Source: Parendozoicomonas haliclonae (GTDB taxonomy: Bacteria > Pseudomonadota > Gammaproteobacteria > Pseudomonadales > Endozoicomonadaceae). From it: a stretch of DNA of 64,000 nucleotides. Both the position numbers and the translations under genes were made by a program. The DNA lies in assembly GCF_900174585.1 (NCBI RefSeq), contig NZ_FWPT01000003.1, positions 372,001 through 436,000 of the forward strand. The letters are read 5' to 3'. Position 1 is the stretch's first letter. Every line of letters starts with the position of its first letter. The notes beneath the pieces were generated by a model, which was not told the DNA's origin, did not search any database, and saw only the letters and a list, made by a program, of their open reading frames with translations. This document shows positions 46,267-54,600 of this stretch, piece after piece.

Positions 46267-47697
46267 GTGAGCAAGCCCGAGCGCCAGCCAGACGATCACA
46301 ATAAAATGTCCCGAAATGATCCGGACATTATTGAAACGGTCAGCCTTTACCAGAGCCGTGAAAAAATTTATGTACGCGCCTTTGAAGGCTTCTACCGCAA
46401 TCTGCGCAACTACGGTGGTGCCCTGCTGTTCCTGATCTACTTCGGAACCGTATGGCTGACCTGGGGTGACCGTCAGGCCATCCTCTGGGATCTCGGCACC
46501 CGCCAGTTTCATATTTTTAGCGAAACCTTTTTGCCTCAGGACTTTATTCTGCTGTCCTGGATGTTAATTATTTGCGCCTTCGGCCTGTTCTTTATCACCG
46601 TACTGGCCGGACGCGTATGGTGTGGTTTTACCTGCCCGCAAAGCGTATTTACCTGGGTGTTTATCTGGGTCGAGAAGATCACCGAGGGTGATCGCAACAA
46701 GCGTATGCGTCTCGACAAAGCCCCCATGAGTCTGAACAAGTTTTTCCGCAAGTTTGCCAAGCACCTGATCTGGCTGCTGATCTCTATGGCCGTAGGTATC
46801 ACCTTTGTTGGTTACTTCACCCCGATTCGGGAACTGGTGGGTGATCTGGTCACTCTGGAAGCTTCCGGCTGGGCCCTGTTCTGGGTGGGCTTCTTTACCC
46901 TCGCAACCTACGGCAATGCCGGCTGGCTGCGGGAACAGGTCTGCATTTATATGTGTCCATACGCCCGTTTCCAGAGCGTCATGTACGACCGTGACACCCT
47001 TACCGTTCACTACGATACTGCTCGCGGTGAGAGCCGTGGCCCACGTAAGCGCAATGCTGATCCCAAAGAGCTGGGCATTGGTGACTGCATCGACTGCAAC
47101 CTGTGTGTGCACGTGTGTCCAACCGGTATCGATATTCGTGATGGTATGCAGTACGAGTGCATCAGCTGCGGTGCCTGTGCCGACGCCTGTAACGGCATCA
47201 TGGACAAGATGGGTTACGAGAAGAACCTGATTTCCTACACCAGCGAGAATGCCCTGGAGGGTAACAAGTCTCCTCTGCTGCGTCCGCGTCTGATCGGTTA
47301 CTTTATCGCCCTGTGTGTGATTACCGGCATGTTCCTGTACACCCTGACACAGCGTTCCATGCTGGAACTGGAAGTCCTGCGTGATCGTCAAAGCCTGTAC
47401 AGCATGAACAGCGCCGGGCAGATCGAGAACGTTTATACCCTGAAGCTGGTGAACAAAACCCAGCAGCCTGTGGATCTCAAAATCTCCGTAGAAGGTCTGC
47501 CGGATGCCACCATCCGGGGTAAGAAAGTATTCACGGCCGAACCAGGAATGGTTGAAAGTCTGCCGATTCGTCTGGCTGTACCAGCTGAAGCCATGACCGG
47601 CCAATACAATACGACCATTATCTTCCATGTTGACAGTGTTGCGCCCAACGGCCCACAGGCGACAGTGGAAGGTCGTTTCATTTCTCCCGGGAAATAA
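46267..47697 (+). CDS. ccoG: cbb3 oxidase assembly protein CcoG (RdxA/FixG)
   Basis: Inner-membrane iron-sulfur protein that reduces copper for cbb3 assembly. 476 residues from GTG 46267, with GAGGA about 10 bases upstream; an ATG 13 codons in is the alternative. Five or so membrane helices flank a ferredoxin-like domain with two 4Fe-4S motifs (CIDCNLCVHVCP and CISCGACADACN, around residues 280-315), and the polyferredoxin-type CGFTCPQSVFTWVF and REQVCIYMCPYARFQ are present. The C-terminal Ig-like domain (after about 370) is periplasmic. Confidence 0.95.
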   Translation: MSKPERQPDDHNKMSRNDPDIIETVSLYQSREKIYVRAFEGFYRNLRNYGGALLFLIYFGTVWLTWGDRQAILWDLGTRQFHIFSETFLPQDFILLSWMLIICAFGLFFITVLAGRVWCGFTCPQSVFTWVFIWVEKITEGDRNKRMRLDKAPMSLNKFFRKFAKHLIWLLISMAVGITFVGYFTPIRELVGDLVTLEASGWALFWVGFFTLATYGNAGWLREQVCIYMCPYARFQSVMYDRDTLTVHYDTARGESRGPRKRNADPKELGIGDCIDCNLCVHVCPTGIDIRDGMQYECISCGACADACNGIMDKMGYEKNLISYTSENALEGNKSPLLRPRLIGYFIALCVITGMFLYTLTQRSMLELEVLRDRQSLYSMNSAGQIENVYTLKLVNKTQQPVDLKISVEGLPDATIRGKKVFTAEPGMVESLPIRLAVPAEAMTGQYNTTIIFHVDSVAPNGPQATVEGRFISPGK

Positions 47698-47702
47698 CAG
47701 TT

Positions 47703-48284
47703 ATGACACAAACTTCCCCTCAGCAAGCCAAGCATCACACCAAGAACGGTCCCAACGGTGAACCGTTTACCCGCTGGTATCAGGAGCCGTGGACCTGGGT
47801 CATTATTGGCATCATTGTGGTGTCTGTTATTCGCGGGCTTTATCAGGTCTACATCTCGGTGATCAATGCCGACGAAGTGGTCGTAGACGACTACTACAAA
47901 GTGGGTAAGGCCATTAACCAGGATCTCAGCCGTGATCGCCGTGCGGCCGAGGCCGGGCTGGAAGCGGTCATCACCCTGCGCAACGGCAACAGCCTGATAG
48001 TTGAGATGTCCGGCGTTCAGCAGGAATGGCCGCGCCAGCTGCGCCTGAAGCTGATCCCGGCGATCAAAGGCCAGGAGAAGCAGGAAGTTGCTCTGCTGCA
48101 GGCGCCACACAGCCCCATGACATACAGCGGTCAGATTCAGCAGATGCCGGAAGGACGTTTCTATGTCCAACTGGAAACTCTGGATCAGCTAACCCCGGAA
48201 GTGGGTTATCTGAGTGGCTGGCGGATTAACCGGGAGGCGCTATTCGAGCCCAACACCCCGGTCACTCTGTCCACGGTCCAATAA
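47703..48284 (+). CDS. ccoH: FixH/CcoH family assembly protein
   Basis: Single-pass membrane protein (193 residues) of the FixH family, acting with CcoI in cbb3 maturation. The family start PFTRWYQEPWTWVIIGI is seen, with the helix at about residues 30-55, followed by YYKVGKAINQDLSRDRRA and a periplasmic beta domain ending GWRINREALFEP. It lies 5 bases after ccoG and 32 before ccoI. Confidence 0.92.
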   Translation: MTQTSPQQAKHHTKNGPNGEPFTRWYQEPWTWVIIGIIVVSVIRGLYQVYISVINADEVVVDDYYKVGKAINQDLSRDRRAAEAGLEAVITLRNGNSLIVEMSGVQQEWPRQLRLKLIPAIKGQEKQEVALLQAPHSPMTYSGQIQQMPEGRFYVQLETLDQLTPEVGYLSGWRINREALFEPNTPVTLSTVQ

Positions 48285-48316
48285 TCCGGTTCTGCGATGA
48301 GCGCATTTGGTGAGTT

Positions 48317-50740
48317 ATGAGCAGTACTTCCCCACACAGCACCAGCTGTTACCACTGCCACCTGCCGATTAACGGCCCTGTTCATTTTCACGCGCTGATT
48401 GATGGCGAGGAGCAGCCTATGTGCTGCCCTGGCTGTCAGGCCGTGGCCACCGCCATCGTTGCCGGCGGACTGGACAGCTACTATCGCTATCGTACCGAGC
48501 CTGCCCAGCAGGCCGATGTTGCCGACATCCTCAGGGCAGAGTATCTGCTGTACGACCGGAACGATCTGCAGCAGAGTTTTATTCGTGATCTGCCTGATGG
48601 AAATAAAGAAGTCCGCCTGCTTATTGAAGGCATTACCTGTTCCGCCTGTATCTGGCTGCTGGAACATCACCTATCTTCTATCGCCGGCGTAAAACACGTC
48701 ACCGTAAACCTGAGTCAGCATACGGCCACCATCACCTATCACCCGGAAAGCACCAAAGTCAGTGATTTGATGCTGGCGGTGTTGTCTGTTGGCTACAAGG
48801 CTCATCCCTGGCGACAGGACAAGCAGGAAGCCCTGCTGGAGAAAGAGAACAAACAGTTTATTCGTCGCTTGGCGGTGGCCGGTATCGGTACCATGCAGGT
48901 GATGATGTATGCCATCGCCCTCTATACCGGAGCCGATGAACATTACCGCACCCTGATTCGCTGGGTCAGCGCCCTGCTGGCAACACCAGTCGTATTCTAT
49001 TCCGCCCAACCATTTTTCCAGGCTGCCTGGCGGGATCTGAGAAACAAACGACCAGGCATGGATGTTCCGGTCTCCATTGCCATTGGTGGAGCCTACATTG
49101 CCAGCCTCTGGGCCACCCTTCAGGGCAATGGCGAGATTTATTTTGATTCGGTCAGCATGTTCACTTTCTTTTTGCTGTCCGGACGCTATCTGGAAATGCG
49201 GGCCCGCTATAAAACCAGCCATTCTTCCCGCAGCCTGCAAAGCCTGCTGCCGGAAAGCTGCCTGAAGATCAACGCAGAAGGCGAGACAGAAAGAACGGTT
49301 CCTGCTGACCTGCAGCCCGGTGACCATATCCGGGTCATGCCAGGGGACAGCATTCCCGCCGATGGCCGGGTTATTTCCGGCACCAGCCCGGTTAATGAAT
49401 CCGCTCTGACCGGAGAGCATATGCCGGTCAGCCGCACCATTGGTGATCATGTCACTGCCGGAACGCTCAATACCGAAAACGCTCTGGATATTGAGGTTAC
49501 CCGAACCGGGCAGAACACCCGCCTGGCCGCTATTTCCCGTCTGCTGGAACAGGCGCAATCCGATAAGCCTGCAATTGCTCGCATTGCTGATCGTGTGGCC
49601 GGCTGGTTTGTTGGTGCCGTGCTGTTAACGGCAGTGGGCGTTTACTATTACTGGTTCCAGCATGAGCCGGAACATGCTCTGTGGATTGTGTTGTCCGTGC
49701 TGGTTGCAACCTGTCCATGCGCCTTGTCTCTGGCAACACCGACGGCACTGACGACAGTCACAGGCTATCTGCAGAGCAAAGGGTTTCTGATCAGCAAAGG
49801 CCATGTGCTGGAAGGTCTGCCGCAGATTACCCATGTGATCTTCGACAAGACCGGCACCCTGACCAAAGGTGAACTCAGCATTCAACAGGTTCAGGTTCTG
49901 GATACAAGCCGCACTGAAGCCGAATTGCTGGCTCTGGCTGCTGGTCTGGAAGCCCATTCTGAGCATCCGATTGCCAGTGCCTTCCCGGAATCCTCCATAG
50001 CCTTTACCGATGTGCGTAATGTCACCGGGCAAGGTCTGGAAGGTCAGCTGGATGGACAGGTCTGGCGTATTGGTAAGCCGGATTTTGCCGTTCCTGAACA
50101 GACACCCGCTCTTCCTGATTCCAACCATACCTGGCTGCTGCTGAGCTGCGACAATATGTCACTGGCGTGGTTTGCCCTCGATGATACCCTGCGACCTGAA
50201 GCGACAGCTGTTGTACAACAGCTGATTGACAGAGGGCTCAGGGTTGAGCTGTTAAGTGGTGATAATCAGGGCGTTGCCGATCGAATCGGTCAGCAGGCTG
50301 GCATTACAGTCTGCACCGGACAGGCGACACCGGATGACAAACTGGAGCGAGTACGGGCGCTGCAGTCTGAAGGAGCCAGAGTGATGATGGTGGGGGATGG
50401 TGTTAACGATATTCCGGTACTCGCGGCCGCGAATATCTCTGTCGCCATGAACACCGCTTCCGATCTGGCCCGCACCCATGCCGATGCCCTGTTGCTCTCT
50501 GGCGATCTCCGGCAGCTGCCGGAAGGTTTTGAGAAGGCTGTGCAAACCCGTCGCAATATTCGCCAGAATATGGGTTGGGCTCTGGGTTACAACCTGCTGG
50601 TTCTGCCTCTGGCAGCCTCCGGCTGGCTGGCTCCCTGGATGGCAGCCATTGGCATGTCTGCCAGTTCCCTGATTGTGGTGGGCAATGCCTTGAGGCTTGC
50701 CAAAGTGCGTTCTTCCGAAGGAGAGCACCAGCATGGATAG
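48317..50740 (+). CDS. ccoI: Copper-exporting P-type ATPase for cbb3 assembly
   Basis: Copper-transporting P1B-ATPase (FixI type) of 807 residues. Parts in order: N-terminal Cys-rich domain with HCHLPI and CCPGC; heavy-metal domain with GITCSACIWLLEHHL near 105; membrane CPC at about 466-468 (VATCPCALSLATP); phosphorylation motif DKTGTLTKGE near 507; ATP-binding EAHSEHPIASAF; hinge MVGDGVNDIPVLAAA near 690. The stop region overlaps ccoS by 8 bases. Confidence 0.97.
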   Translation: MSSTSPHSTSCYHCHLPINGPVHFHALIDGEEQPMCCPGCQAVATAIVAGGLDSYYRYRTEPAQQADVADILRAEYLLYDRNDLQQSFIRDLPDGNKEVRLLIEGITCSACIWLLEHHLSSIAGVKHVTVNLSQHTATITYHPESTKVSDLMLAVLSVGYKAHPWRQDKQEALLEKENKQFIRRLAVAGIGTMQVMMYAIALYTGADEHYRTLIRWVSALLATPVVFYSAQPFFQAAWRDLRNKRPGMDVPVSIAIGGAYIASLWATLQGNGEIYFDSVSMFTFFLLSGRYLEMRARYKTSHSSRSLQSLLPESCLKINAEGETERTVPADLQPGDHIRVMPGDSIPADGRVISGTSPVNESALTGEHMPVSRTIGDHVTAGTLNTENALDIEVTRTGQNTRLAAISRLLEQAQSDKPAIARIADRVAGWFVGAVLLTAVGVYYYWFQHEPEHALWIVLSVLVATCPCALSLATPTALTTVTGYLQSKGFLISKGHVLEGLPQITHVIFDKTGTLTKGELSIQQVQVLDTSRTEAELLALAAGLEAHSEHPIASAFPESSIAFTDVRNVTGQGLEGQLDGQVWRIGKPDFAVPEQTPALPDSNHTWLLLSCDNMSLAWFALDDTLRPEATAVVQQLIDRGLRVELLSGDNQGVADRIGQQAGITVCTGQATPDDKLERVRALQSEGARVMMVGDGVNDIPVLAAANISVAMNTASDLARTHADALLLSGDLRQLPEGFEKAVQTRRNIRQNMGWALGYNLLVLPLAASGWLAPWMAAIGMSASSLIVVGNALRLAKVRSSEGEHQHG

Positions 50741-50948
50741 CCTCTACCTGCTGATTCCCATTGCTATTGTGTTTGTCGCAATTGCTGTCGCTATTTTTTT
50801 CTGGGCGGTTGATAACAACCAGTTTGATGATCTTGAAGGTCCGGCTCACAGCATTCTGTTTGATGAGCCCGAGCCAAAATCATCCACGGCTCAATCCAGC
50901 CCGGCCAAGAACAACAGTTCGCCTAGTGATAACGATGTTGTGCAGTGA
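50733..50948 (+). CDS. ccoS: cbb3 oxidase maturation protein CcoS
   Basis: A 71-residue protein with one membrane helix (LYLLIPIAIVFVAIAVAIFFW), the family motif WAVDNNQFDDLEGPAHSIL and a Ser/Pro-rich tail. Needed for cofactor insertion in the oxidase. The ATG at 50733 lies within the end of ccoI, so it is translationally coupled. Confidence 0.94.
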   Translation: MDSLYLLIPIAIVFVAIAVAIFFWAVDNNQFDDLEGPAHSILFDEPEPKSSTAQSSPAKNNSSPSDNDVVQ

Positions 50949-50988
50949 TAACGACTTTGCACAGTAATAGCGATAAAGAGAATGAAGT

Positions 50989-51828
50989 ATGACCAGTGAA
51001 ATCACCCTGACCGCAGCATTCCTGCTGGGCCTGCTGGGGGGCGGCCATTGTGTGGGTATGTGTGGCGGGATTATGTCTGCCCTGAGCATTGGCAGCGGTG
51101 GCGACCGCTTCTCTCTGAAGAACATGGGCATTCTGCTCGGCTACAACATCGGACGGATTATCAGCTACAGCATCATGGGTTTGCTGATGGGCACACTCGG
51201 CTGGTTCCTAGGTGGGTTCAGCAAAGAAACCAGCATCATGCTGCGAGTCTTTTCCGGCGTTATGCTGATTGCCATGGGCTTCTATCTGGCTGGATGGTGG
51301 ATGGGGCTGACGGTAATTGAACGGGCCGGGCACAAACTCTGGAAGCGCATTCAACCCAAAGCGTCGTCTATGCTGCCGGTGAACAGTCCGATCAAAGCCA
51401 TTGGTGTCGGTGCAGTCTGGGGCTGGCTCCCCTGCGGTCTGGTTTACAGCACTCTGGTCTGGGCGGCGGCCAGTTCCAATGCTGTCGATTCGGCATTGCT
51501 GATGATGTTCTTTGGCCTGGGTACACTGCCAGTGTTGTTTGTGACCGGTCTGCTGGCCAAACAGATGCAGACTCTTTTGCAAAGTCGGGCGTTCCGCTCC
51601 GGAGCCGGCATTCTGGTAATACTGATTGGTATCTGGACCATTCCCGGCCCGCACCAGATGTGGATTATGAAAAATCTGGATTTCTCAGGCCAACCACATC
51701 AAATGCATGGCGGTGACCACTCTTCCATGCCAGCCCACAATATGCAGCATGAAGGTATGAAGCATAGCGAGATGAACCATAACAAAATGGAAAAGCCTTC
51801 TGTTGATCATTCGGCTATGGGTCACTGA
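50989..51828 (+). CDS. SafE/TauE-like membrane protein with a His/Met-rich tail (COG2836)
   Basis: A six- or seven-helix membrane protein, 279 residues. The family motif GLLGGGHCVGMCGGIMSAL is near residues 14-32, and AVWGWLPCGLVYSTLVWA is in the second half. It is the protein usually found next to ccoGHIS in Pseudomonas and relatives. The last 45 residues, from about 235, are packed with His and Met (HQMHGG, SSMPAHNMQHEGMKHSEMNH), a copper-binding type of composition not usual for the family. I infer a copper-related role in oxidase assembly. It starts 40 bases after ccoS. Confidence 0.88.
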   Translation: MTSEITLTAAFLLGLLGGGHCVGMCGGIMSALSIGSGGDRFSLKNMGILLGYNIGRIISYSIMGLLMGTLGWFLGGFSKETSIMLRVFSGVMLIAMGFYLAGWWMGLTVIERAGHKLWKRIQPKASSMLPVNSPIKAIGVGAVWGWLPCGLVYSTLVWAAASSNAVDSALLMMFFGLGTLPVLFVTGLLAKQMQTLLQSRAFRSGAGILVILIGIWTIPGPHQMWIMKNLDFSGQPHQMHGGDHSSMPAHNMQHEGMKHSEMNHNKMEKPSVDHSAMGH

Positions 51829-51885
51829 TACAAAGCTGCAAACCAAGCCTCTCGGAGAGCAGTCCGCAGAAGAGCATCTATCCTC

Positions 51886-51910
51886 ATGGCTCTCAAAAAC
51901 AGAGAGCCAT
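51886..51910 (+). promoter_or_regulatory. Hairpin masking the ribosome-binding site of the next gene
   Basis: ATGGCTCTC (51886-51894) pairs perfectly with GAGAGCCAT (51902-51910) around a 7-base loop, ending one base before the ATG at 51912. The only Shine-Dalgarno candidate (GAGAG) is within the right arm. Confidence 0.5.
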
Positions 51911-51911
51911 C

Positions 51912-52961
51912 ATGAACAGCTACATCACCCCTTCGCCAAAACATATCCTTTGCTGGATAGTGACTGTGTTTCTGTCTGTGGCAACCCTTTCAGCCCAGGC
52001 TGGTCATGCCCCCTGCTTCCAGCTGATTGATCTCTATATCCTCGCACTTGAGAACCGTGCAGCCAAACTGGCTGGCTACGCCAATCGGGATGACGTTCCC
52101 GTTGAGGACCTGGCGCTGGTTCTTCAGCAGTATCGTGACAGCATTGAACAATTTGGTGGACTCTATGTGGAAAGCGATAAAGTCAATATTCAATCTTTGT
52201 CTGACAGCATCCGGAATAACTTTCGGCAACGCCTGAAGGACGACTGGAGCAGCGACGATACACCCTTTACAACATTGCATTTTCAACTGGACGACATCGT
52301 CAGCAAGCTGGCATCCCATCTTCATGCCCGACTCGCCACGGGTGATGCCCTGAAAAAACTCTCGCAGCTGGCAAAAAAATACCAGCAAGCCCAGGATCCG
52401 GGGGCAGGACCGGAGCCTCTGAACAAAGCGGCTACGACAGATCTTTATCTGGAGTATGAAACACTGGTTAACGAACTATTCCCAGACCTGTATATACAAA
52501 GCATGCACCGCTCGCACCAATTACTGCCCGCACTCAATGACTTCCTTATGCGCTCAACCAATGAGTTTCAGGTGGTCATTGTCCCCCAGGAATATTTGTC
52601 GGCACGTAGCCACGCACCACAGCCTCCAGCCAGAACTTTTACAATCTCCGGCTGGATGTTGACACACACTGTCTCTCGGGGAGAGGAAAAAAAATTAACA
52701 CTGCTTTCAAAACTGGACGTCAAACCTACGGATGAGGCTGCGGCTTATATTGATGAGGTGGTCACTATCAAAGGTTCCAGCTTGGTAGAAAAGGGTAGGC
52801 GACTACCTCTTCATAAAGTACCACTGCAACATACTGACCCAGATACCGATAAAAACAGATATGTACAAACCATCAACGAGCAGCAGATCAATAGCTTCTC
52901 TATGCCGGGCGGACGTTTCGGTATCACCCTGACCTTCACAAAATCCACCAGATCACTTTGA
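51912..52961 (+). CDS. Exported protein of unknown function
   Basis: A 349-residue protein I do not recognise. Signal peptide at residues 1-30 (ILCWIVTVFLSVATLSAQA, cut before GHA). The mature part is helical to about residue 200 (DSIRNNFRQRLKDDWSSDD, KLSQLAKKYQQAQD), then mixed alpha/beta, ending GRFGITLTFTKSTRSL. There is a single Cys near the N-terminus (HAPCFQ). It separates the SafE-like gene from hemN, which are next to each other in related bacteria, so it may be an insertion. The start codon directly follows an SD-masking hairpin. Confidence 0.75.
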   Translation: MNSYITPSPKHILCWIVTVFLSVATLSAQAGHAPCFQLIDLYILALENRAAKLAGYANRDDVPVEDLALVLQQYRDSIEQFGGLYVESDKVNIQSLSDSIRNNFRQRLKDDWSSDDTPFTTLHFQLDDIVSKLASHLHARLATGDALKKLSQLAKKYQQAQDPGAGPEPLNKAATTDLYLEYETLVNELFPDLYIQSMHRSHQLLPALNDFLMRSTNEFQVVIVPQEYLSARSHAPQPPARTFTISGWMLTHTVSRGEEKKLTLLSKLDVKPTDEAAAYIDEVVTIKGSSLVEKGRRLPLHKVPLQHTDPDTDKNRYVQTINEQQINSFSMPGGRFGITLTFTKSTRSL

Positions 52962-52970
52962 TACTCAAAC

Positions 52971-52997
52971 CAGCGAGACATTCAGAATGTCTCGCTG
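52971..52997. terminator. Stem-loop after the exported unknown protein
   Basis: CAGCGAGACATT (52971-52982) pairs perfectly with AATGTCTCGCTG (52986-52997) around a 3-base loop, followed by ATCAATAAAAATC; the T-rich side lies on the minus strand. I score it as a likely transcription end. Confidence 0.5.
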
Positions 52998-53034
52998 ATC
53001 AATAAAAATCCAGACGATCAAAACTGCACCTCCA

Positions 53035-53075
53035 TTGATACACATCAAGGCCGCATCCGTATCAATACGTACAAT
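53035..53075 (+). promoter_or_regulatory. FNR/ANR box and class II promoter of hemN
   Basis: TTGATACACATCAA at 53035-53048 is a perfect match to the FNR/ANR consensus TTGATnnnnATCAA. TACAAT at 53070-53075 is a good -10 at the distance that places the box at -41.5 from a start near 53083. This is the classical arrangement for anaerobic activation. Confidence 0.9.
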
Positions 53076-53164
53076 GTCAATCAGTATTTTGTGCAGATGG
53101 CTGTTTTTTTGCCCGCACCTGTAAATGAAGCAAATAATCCGCATCCTTATTGCAGGACAGAGTT

Positions 53165-54553
53165 ATGAGTCATTCACTCATTTGGGACTCCAGCCTGATC
53201 ACTCGATATAACAGGCCAGGACCACGCTACACCTCATACCCGACTGCTGTTCAGTTCGACAGCAGCTTCGAGTCGGAAAACTATGCCAACGCGGCACGTG
53301 AAAGTGGTCTGATTAATAAGCCGTTATCTCTCTACTTCCACATCCCGTTCTGCGATACGGTCTGCTTTTACTGTGGCTGCAACAAGATTGTGACCAAGCA
53401 CAGAACCGAAGCTGAGCCTTATCTGGAGCTGTTGTTCAAGGAAATGGCCATGCATGCAGAGCTGGTCGGCCATAAAGCCCGGGTTGAGCAGCTGCATCTC
53501 GGCGGTGGTACCCCAACCTTCCTGAACGAAGACCAGCTAAGCCGGTTAATGGAAGAAGCGGACAAACATTTTTTTCTGGAGTTTGACGAGTTCTCTGATT
53601 ACTCCATTGAGATTGATCCTCGTGAAGCCAGCTGGAAGATGATGGGCCACCTGAGCAGCCTGGGCTTTAACCGCATCAGTCTTGGCGTTCAGGACTTTGA
53701 TGAACGGGTGCAGAAAGCGGTTAACCGCATTCAGCCAGAGCAGATGACCATGGATGTTATCGACGCGGCCCGCACGCTGAATATCCGTTCCATTAATATC
53801 GACCTGATCTATGGCCTGCCACTGCAAACGACCGACAGTTTCCTGAAAACGGTTGATCGGGTCATAGAGATGGCGCCGGATCGGCTCTCCGTTTTCAACT
53901 ATGCCCATCTGCCGCACCGGTTTATGCCACAGCGCCGGATCAAGGATGAAGACCTGCCATCTGCAGAAGAGAAACTGCGGATTATGGAACTGACCACTCA
54001 GCGTCTGACTGAAGCCGGTTATGTCTATATCGGCATGGACCACTTTGCCCTGCCCGATGATGATCTGGCCGTGGCACAGGAAGATGGTGTACTGCACCGG
54101 AACTTCCAGGGTTACACCACCCATGCCCACTGTGATCTGATCGCCATGGGTGTATCTTCCATCAGTCAGGTTGGCAACACCTTTGCCCAGAACTACCCGG
54201 ATATGGCCAACTACAAAAAGGCCATCGAGAAGGGACAGCTGCCGATTTACCGCGGTTACCACACCAGCAAGGAAGATCGTCTGCGGGCACATGTAATCCG
54301 TCGTTTGATTTGCGACTTCAGCCTTAACTTCAACACGCTGGAAGAAGATTACGGCATCAATTTCAGCACCCACTTTGCCAATGAAACACAACAGTTATTG
54401 GCGATGGCCGAGGACGGCTTGCTGACCATTAATGCCAATGGCATTGAAGTTCAGCCCCGCGGTCGTTTGCTTATCCGTAACATCTGTATGGTCTTCGACC
54501 AGTATCTGCCGATTGCCATGGATACAACGCCACGTTACTCCAAGGTTATCTGA
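53165..54553 (+). CDS. hemN: Oxygen-independent coproporphyrinogen III dehydrogenase
   Basis: Radical-SAM enzyme that makes protoporphyrinogen IX without oxygen, for anaerobic heme synthesis. The ATG at 53165 has AGGA 8 bases upstream; 462 residues. The 4Fe-4S/SAM motif CDTVCFYCGC is at about residues 62-71, preceded by PLSYFHIPF-type YFHIPF. GGGTPTFL and GLPLQTTDSFLKT fit the HemN subfamily rather than HemW, as does the N-terminal PGPRYTSYPTAVQF. It is under the control of a perfect ANR box. Confidence 0.97.
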   Translation: MSHSLIWDSSLITRYNRPGPRYTSYPTAVQFDSSFESENYANAARESGLINKPLSLYFHIPFCDTVCFYCGCNKIVTKHRTEAEPYLELLFKEMAMHAELVGHKARVEQLHLGGGTPTFLNEDQLSRLMEEADKHFFLEFDEFSDYSIEIDPREASWKMMGHLSSLGFNRISLGVQDFDERVQKAVNRIQPEQMTMDVIDAARTLNIRSINIDLIYGLPLQTTDSFLKTVDRVIEMAPDRLSVFNYAHLPHRFMPQRRIKDEDLPSAEEKLRIMELTTQRLTEAGYVYIGMDHFALPDDDLAVAQEDGVLHRNFQGYTTHAHCDLIAMGVSSISQVGNTFAQNYPDMANYKKAIEKGQLPIYRGYHTSKEDRLRAHVIRRLICDFSLNFNTLEEDYGINFSTHFANETQQLLAMAEDGLLTINANGIEVQPRGRLLIRNICMVFDQYLPIAMDTTPRYSKVI

Positions 54554-54571
54554 CTCTGGACAAGCATGATT

Positions 54572-54600
54572 AAGGGTAAGCCAGCGGCTTACCCTTTTTT
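54572..54600. terminator. Bidirectional terminator between hemN and the rhodanese gene
   Basis: AAGGGTAAGCC (54572-54582) pairs with GGCTTACCCTT (54586-54596) around AGC, followed by TTTT. The stop codon of the minus-strand gene lies in the right arm. Confidence 0.9.
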
